DNA of 9,983 nt from Chloroflexota bacterium (GTDB taxonomy: Bacteria; Chloroflexota; Anaerolineae; Promineifilales; Promineifilaceae), in the NCBI GenBank assembly GCA_003519205.1, contig DOXE01000174.1, positions 1 to 9,983 of the forward strand. Reading direction: 5' to 3'. Position 1 is the first letter of the stretch; each line of letters opens with the position of its first letter. Under the pieces are notes generated by a model that was not told where the DNA came from, made no database searches, and saw nothing but the letters and a program-made list of their open reading frames with translations. The position numbers and the translations under genes are program-made. This document shows, in pieces, positions 5,886 to 9,983 of the stretch.

Positions 5886-7612
5886 TCATTTAGGAGATAG
5901 ATTTGCACCTCGGCCTGGCGGCCTTTTACCTGGACAGGTTGAAGTTGGGTGACATCTACCCAATCTTTCACCAGTTGATAAGTATCCTCGCTAATGATGA
6001 TTTCCCCTCCGTCTGCCAGGTTTTGTAACCGATCTGAGAGGTTAACGGCGTCGCCTACGGCCGAATAATCTTTCCTTAGTGGGCTACCGACGTTACCAAC
6101 TACGGCTTCACCCGTATGAACCCCCACTCCAAAATAGAGCCGTTGGTATTCGGGGATACTCTCGTGGTATGCAAGCAGATCCTGCCGCATAGCCAGGGTA
6201 GTACGCACCGCCCTTTCAGCATGATTTTCCTGGGGATTTAAGGGCGTATTATACAGGGCCATGACCGTATCCCCATCATATTTGTCAATCAGCCCCTCTT
6301 GCAGGTTAATGGCTGCTGCAGCAACAGTTAAGTGTTCGTTCAGAACACTGATGAGGAATTCCGGCTCCCACTTCTCGCTCACCGTCGTGAAGCCACGGAT
6401 ATCGGCAAAGACGACAGAAATGATGCGCCGTTGCGGCAATTGGGCTGTGTCCACATCACGCACCCGATCGACCAGGGCTGGTGGCAAATACCGGCGAATG
6501 CTCTCCAACCGCTTCTTTTCAGATACATCGTCTAGAACCAGGGCCACGCCTTGGGTCTGTTGTTGCATATCCCGCAAGGGAGAAAATGTCAGGTTCAAGG
6601 CGGTTCGTCCAGACCGGCCGCGCACGTTAGCATCGAGCTCCATATGGTGATTACCACCAACTTCCTGGATGCGCTCAATGACTGATTCTACCACCCTGCC
6701 CATGGGTACCTGAAGGAGGGTCCGGTAATCATGATCAAGAACCTTCTGAACCGGTACGCCCAAGATCTGTTCGGCGGCCCGGTTGTAGAGAGAAATTCGA
6801 TCGGCCAGGTCAATGGTTATCACGCCACTGGCGATGGACTCGAATACATCATCTTGTAGGTTCTTCATCTCGGTGATATCGGCCAATTGTTCGCGTATTT
6901 GGCGGAACAAACGAGCGTTTTCGATCGCCACAGCTGCCTGATTAGCAAAAGCGGCCAACAAATCGCGATCGGCATCGACGAAAATACCAGAGACGATGCG
7001 ATTATCGGCGTAGATCACACCAATAATGTTGTCTTTGATCTTCAATGGTACGCAGAGGATGGAGCGCAAATTATAGCTGATAATACTTTCTTGGCCGGCA
7101 AAACGGGGATCAGCCTGGGCATTAGTCGTTACGACTGGATCACCTGATTTAGCCACACTATTGACGATGCTCAAACTTATCTCGAACGAAGAGCCCTCCA
7201 GCGTTTCACGATTGATATTTCGGGCAACCTCCACCTGAAATTCACCGATGTCTTCATCGACCAGCATCATGAAACCACGTTCGGCACCGGTAAGCTGGAT
7301 GATAGTGTCCATCACCGCATTAAGGACTTCTGTTTGTTCCAGCGAGGAGTTTATGACGGCACCAACTTCTTGTAGCGCTCTAAGTTGTCGTCGTTCTTTT
7401 TCTTGAGACTCTAAACCTCGCGCCAGAGAATCTATGTTCAATTTCGCTTGTGTTAACAATCGCAATAAGACGTTGTACGATTGCACCATATCACCCTGGT
7501 TGGCGTTGACGATGGCCCGGTGCTGCTGATCGACGGTTTCGGCCATGGCTACCAACGATTGGTGCAATTTTTCCAATTCTTGTCGTGCTAACGTGGTCTT
7601 GGATTCACTCAA
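5876..7612 (-). CDS. GAF-PAS class III adenylate/guanylate cyclase, probably soluble
   Basis: Signalling enzyme of 578 residues expected to make cAMP from ATP in the cytoplasm. Domains in order: an N-terminal helical/coiled-coil segment (1-80), a GAF sensor domain (about 82-235; note ERGFMMLVDED and VPLKIKDNIIGVIYADN), a short linker helix, a PAS-like domain (about 252-362, from VFESIASGVITIDL), then a class III cyclase domain (396-575). Catalytic residues appear complete: metal-binding Asp404 (FADIRGFT) and Asp448 (KYDGD), the adenine-selecting pair Lys444 and Asp515 (KDYS), and transition-state Asn524 and Arg528 (VNLSDR). The Lys/Asp pair favours ATP over GTP. There are no membrane helices, so the input is probably an intracellular ligand or redox state. 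The start is a TTG with AAGG 8 bases upstream. It is preceded by a 121-bp gap after the transglutaminase gene. Confidence 0.93.
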   Translation of the reverse strand: MSESKTTLARQELEKLHQSLVAMAETVDQQHRAIVNANQGDMVQSYNVLLRLLTQAKLNIDSLARGLESQEKERRQLRALQEVGAVINSSLEQTEVLNAVMDTIIQLTGAERGFMMLVDEDIGEFQVEVARNINRETLEGSSFEISLSIVNSVAKSGDPVVTTNAQADPRFAGQESIISYNLRSILCVPLKIKDNIIGVIYADNRIVSGIFVDADRDLLAAFANQAAVAIENARLFRQIREQLADITEMKNLQDDVFESIASGVITIDLADRISLYNRAAEQILGVPVQKVLDHDYRTLLQVPMGRVVESVIERIQEVGGNHHMELDANVRGRSGRTALNLTFSPLRDMQQQTQGVALVLDDVSEKKRLESIRRYLPPALVDRVRDVDTAQLPQRRIISVVFADIRGFTTVSEKWEPEFLISVLNEHLTVAAAAINLQEGLIDKYDGDTVMALYNTPLNPQENHAERAVRTTLAMRQDLLAYHESIPEYQRLYFGVGVHTGEAVVGNVGSPLRKDYSAVGDAVNLSDRLQNLADGGEIIISEDTYQLVKDWVDVTQLQPVQVKGRQAEVQIYLLNDLG

Positions 7613-7654
7613 AATTTGTGCCTTATTCCCAAACCAGCCAAAAATAGAACAACC

Positions 7655-7684
7655 ATTCTAGGGAAGTATGGCACAGAGTGCGAA
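7655..7684 (-). promoter_or_regulatory. Weak candidate promoter for the cyclase gene
   Basis: On the minus strand, TTCGCA (7684-7679) and TAGAAT (7660-7655) are spaced by 18 bp, matching -35 and -10 consensus at 4/6 and 5/6. Transcription from about 7648 would give a leader of about 36 bases to the TTG start. Confidence 0.3.
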
Positions 7685-7701
7685 AAAGGGCAACGGACGA
7701 A

Positions 7702-7715
7702 GGAACGGCTGTTCC
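7702..7715. terminator. Small hairpin after the transglutaminase gene
   Basis: GGAAC (7702-7706), loop GGCT, and GTTCC (7711-7715) form a 5-bp stem about 18 bases after the transglutaminase stop. On the minus strand a T5 run (7686-7682) follows 15 bases later. At best a weak terminator or attenuator between the two co-directional genes. Confidence 0.25.
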
Positions 7716-7733
7716 AAGGTGGTTGTTTGTTGC

Positions 7734-9983
7734 TTATTTGGAATTCCCGTCCGCCTTGCCTGGGCGGAAGTTGCGCAAGCGCTGGAGTTGATAGCCGATT
7801 GTGTGACGGATCATATGTGGCCGAAGCGATTTCCACTCCACACGCGGGTCAAAATCGGCCTCGACTGAACGGGCCGGGCTGAAAAGTTGGCGGACGTATT
7901 GGTGAGTTAGATTGAGTAGCTGCTCCCTCCCTTCAGGAACCTCTGAACCTAACATATGCGCTCTTTCATATGGGGTGTGGGCAGGTTGGATCAAAACGCC
8001 CAACCAGGGCGCCCAATTGCCCAGCCGACCATAACTCCTTTTGACGCTAGCCTCAACTCGTTGATTCGCCCGATTAGCAAAAAAGGCACCAACAATGGCC
8101 ACGATCATGATTACAAAGCCGATTCCAGCCTGCCAGAGCAATCTGTTTCTATTCTGGACAGTTACATCCGGGTTCAACTCCCCTCGTTCGGCAAGCAAAT
8201 CCTGGAGGCTTTCGACGTCTTCCAGGTTTGGATTTATATCTACACCTTCAGGCAGGCGCTCGGTGTCGTCGAGTAAGCCCTCGTTGCCAAAGGCGTCGCC
8301 GGGATTGCCAAATGTTTCTGGTCGGTCACCAGCCGGGATGGATGCGGTAGCCTCAAAGGGCACCCAACCATAGCCAGGGAAGAAAACCTCCGTCCAGGCG
8401 TGAGCATTGCTGGCCCGTACCCGGTAAGAACTCGTCTCTTCATCCCATTCTCCCTGTGTATAACCGGCCACGAAACGGGCAGGAACCCCGACCGATCGTA
8501 ACATCATGATCATTGCCGAGGCATAGTAGTTGCAATAAGCCTCTTGTTGGTCGAAAAGGATGTAATGAACAGGATCAACGCCGTCCGGAGGAGCTTGGAT
8601 CTGGTCATTATAGGCGATGTTCTGGCGCAAATAGTTACGGACACCAATGGCTTTATCGAAGGAATTGTCGAGACCTTCAGTCAAATTAAGAGCTAGGGCC
8701 CTGGTCTCTGGCGTGATTTCCTCGGGTACTTGTAGATATTTCTCTGTGACCCAATTGGGATAATTGGAGGATGCTTGGCGTAAGGTAGTGGCATCGGCGA
8801 TGCTGTAATTAGATGTCACTTCATACTTTTCGCCCTGGCGCATGACATAGCGCGACTGAACTGAGTGTATGAGGGCTTTGCCGTCGTCGTCCAGGCTCCG
8901 GTTAACGAATATCTGGCGATCGGAGCTAAATGGCTCAGGTGCCCCATAAATGGTTCCCGAATTAGGCACAAAATTGACGAAAAACTGGTTGACGTAATTT
9001 CGCATGGCATAATCGGGTAATTCTAATTGATCGTCGTCTGGCAGGCGTAATATCGTGTCTGTATCAGAGGTGATTGACCAACCCCCATTCTGATAGGTGT
9101 CATAGGCCACAGCTTGCCAATAGACGAAAGGCAACCGGTCCTCTACATAGACATCCATCACCAGGGAATTGCTGACCGTACGCGGTCCACCGAGCGGGAT
9201 AGAGTCCCTAAATGGATCGCTCGTCGTGGTGCCATAAGATCGAAGTGAAGCAAAAAGCCGGGTCCAATTATCCTGAAAACCACGCCAGGTATCGCTAAAG
9301 CCGGTTTTGCCAAGGGCATCACTTACGGCCGAACTGGCTTGAGCGGATGGTAATCCCCAGGCCACGCCGAGTGCCAGGAGAGCGGCCAAAATACTGGCTT
9401 GTAAGAAACTCAAACGAATGTTTTTTTCATAACGAACTGAAGCCGAGCGCCAACCTCGTTCCTTATCTACCAGATGTGTACGGGCGATATATACCAGGGC
9501 CACCAACGTATAGAGAGCCAGGAAACCCACCAGTGGTTTGGGACCATAATAGTAATAAATGACGCTAAGCAGGACCAAGCCGCTAGGTAATACGACACGC
9601 CACAACTTTGGATATCGAAAAGTGTACCAGGCGGCTGTATACCCTAAAAGCCAGAAAACGGCACTGGTGTGGATGACGAAAATAAGCCCATCCCGGCTGG
9701 ATCCTTGAGATATGGCCTTGCCTAGCCAGATAAATTGGCGGTCAAATAAATCGAAGATCCGTTCCTGCCAGGTCAAACTCTCGGGCAATGAACGGCCGAT
9801 CAAATAAGTTACCAGGAATAAGCCATAAATGAGGGCCAGGAGGTGTGCCTTTCGACTCGAAAACCGGCTCTTGGCCAGCATTAGGCCGGTCAGAATGGCC
9901 AGGGTGGAAATAAAAGGTATGACTTCCAAGCCCCCGATGAGTTCAGCATTAAGGATCGCCAAAGCAGCGATAATGACAAGCCC
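7734..9983 (-). CDS. TgpA-type membrane transglutaminase-like protein, 5'-partial
   Basis: Large membrane protein with an extracytoplasmic transglutaminase core; the reading frame stays open to the right edge (upstream codons give hydrophobic GLVIIAA), so the true start is outside the window. Numbering from the TTG at 9962: about six membrane helices lie within 12-203, an extracytoplasmic region follows at about 204-608, then a helix at 611-628, then a cytoplasmic tail to 742. The transglutaminase core (about 412-540) shows nucleophile Cys477 in EAYCNYYASA, His521 in NAHAWTEV and Glu537 in GWVPFEATA at the acidic position. The tail motif TPYERAHML with LTHQYVRQLFSP (663-696) resembles DUF4129. 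This is the TgpA/DUF3488 architecture, whose family genes commonly follow MoxR ATPase and DUF58 genes; none is visible here, but they could lie just beyond the right edge. The role is probably in cell-envelope protein modification or cleavage; the substrate is unknown. Confidence 0.92.
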   Translation of the reverse strand, partial: GLVIIAALAILNAELIGGLEVIPFISTLAILTGLMLAKSRFSSRKAHLLALIYGLFLVTYLIGRSLPESLTWQERIFDLFDRQFIWLGKAISQGSSRDGLIFVIHTSAVFWLLGYTAAWYTFRYPKLWRVVLPSGLVLLSVIYYYYGPKPLVGFLALYTLVALVYIARTHLVDKERGWRSASVRYEKNIRLSFLQASILAALLALGVAWGLPSAQASSAVSDALGKTGFSDTWRGFQDNWTRLFASLRSYGTTTSDPFRDSIPLGGPRTVSNSLVMDVYVEDRLPFVYWQAVAYDTYQNGGWSITSDTDTILRLPDDDQLELPDYAMRNYVNQFFVNFVPNSGTIYGAPEPFSSDRQIFVNRSLDDDGKALIHSVQSRYVMRQGEKYEVTSNYSIADATTLRQASSNYPNWVTEKYLQVPEEITPETRALALNLTEGLDNSFDKAIGVRNYLRQNIAYNDQIQAPPDGVDPVHYILFDQQEAYCNYYASAMIMMLRSVGVPARFVAGYTQGEWDEETSSYRVRASNAHAWTEVFFPGYGWVPFEATASIPAGDRPETFGNPGDAFGNEGLLDDTERLPEGVDINPNLEDVESLQDLLAERGELNPDVTVQNRNRLLWQAGIGFVIMIVAIVGAFFANRANQRVEASVKRSYGRLGNWAPWLGVLIQPAHTPYERAHMLGSEVPEGREQLLNLTHQYVRQLFSPARSVEADFDPRVEWKSLRPHMIRHTIGYQLQRLRNFRPGKADGNSK

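Noticed and set aside
6261..6650. 129-residue plus-strand ORF inside the cyclase gene
   Set aside because: Antisense shadow of a well-supported cyclase domain; Ser/Arg-rich with no family resemblance.
7609..7836. 75-residue minus-strand ORF bridging the transglutaminase end and the cyclase start
   Set aside because: It lies in another frame across the transglutaminase C-terminus and the promoter-like gap, with no recognisable domain.
7616..7882. 88-residue plus-strand ORF in the same gap
   Set aside because: Mostly antisense to the transglutaminase 3' end, low-complexity composition, no domain and no good ribosome site seen.
9960..9962. TTG as the true start of the transglutaminase gene
   Set aside because: The frame continues open to the window edge with hydrophobic codons that look like the first membrane helix, so the gene is treated as 5'-partial.
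1..9983. A coherent new defence or mobile system
   Set aside because: No recombinase, toxin, nuclease, helicase, reverse transcriptase or repeat array is visible, and the genes belong to ordinary transport, signalling and envelope families.

Overview
The window looks like ordinary chromosomal DNA from a bacterium, most likely a member of the Chloroflexota (Anaerolineae-like). This is inference from moderate GC content and the gene mix: a two-FtsX-domain ABC permease, a bacterial NBR1-type Ig-like domain joined to a TIM-barrel hydrolase, a GAF-PAS class III cyclase and a TgpA-type transglutaminase. No marker gene fixes the taxon. Starts are often weak (one TTG, poor Shine-Dalgarno sequences). 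I see no rRNA, tRNA, CRISPR array, insertion sequence or phage gene.

Layout. From 1 to about 4161, on the minus strand, lies an ABC export operon read right to left: a MacB/LolD-type ATPase, a 929-residue two-FtsX-domain permease, and a lipoprotein membrane-fusion (HlyD/MacA-like) adaptor that runs off the left edge. The adaptor start lies one base after the permease stop. From about 4162 to 4441 is a divergent control region. It has a near-consensus sigma-70 promoter for the rightward gene, a weaker candidate promoter for the ABC operon, two short palindromes, and a possible 21-codon leader ORF. From 4442 to 5776, on the plus strand, is an NBR1-like Ig domain fused to a clan GH-A glycoside hydrolase-like barrel. 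From 5777 to 5875 is a convergent junction with two hairpins. From 5876 to 7612, on the minus strand, is a soluble GAF-PAS-adenylate cyclase. From 7734 to the right edge, also minus, is a large membrane transglutaminase whose start lies outside the window.

How the genes work together. The three ABC genes plausibly form one machine: ATPase and permease as a mechanotransmission-type exporter, with the adaptor coupling it to an extracytoplasmic substrate. The Ig-hydrolase shares only the control region with that operon. The transglutaminase and cyclase are co-directional with a 121-bp gap that contains a hairpin and a weak promoter, so they may be separate units. Nothing makes the window one coherent new system. 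The most unusual gene is the Ig-GH-A fusion, which keeps its apparent catalytic glutamates but has no visible export signal.
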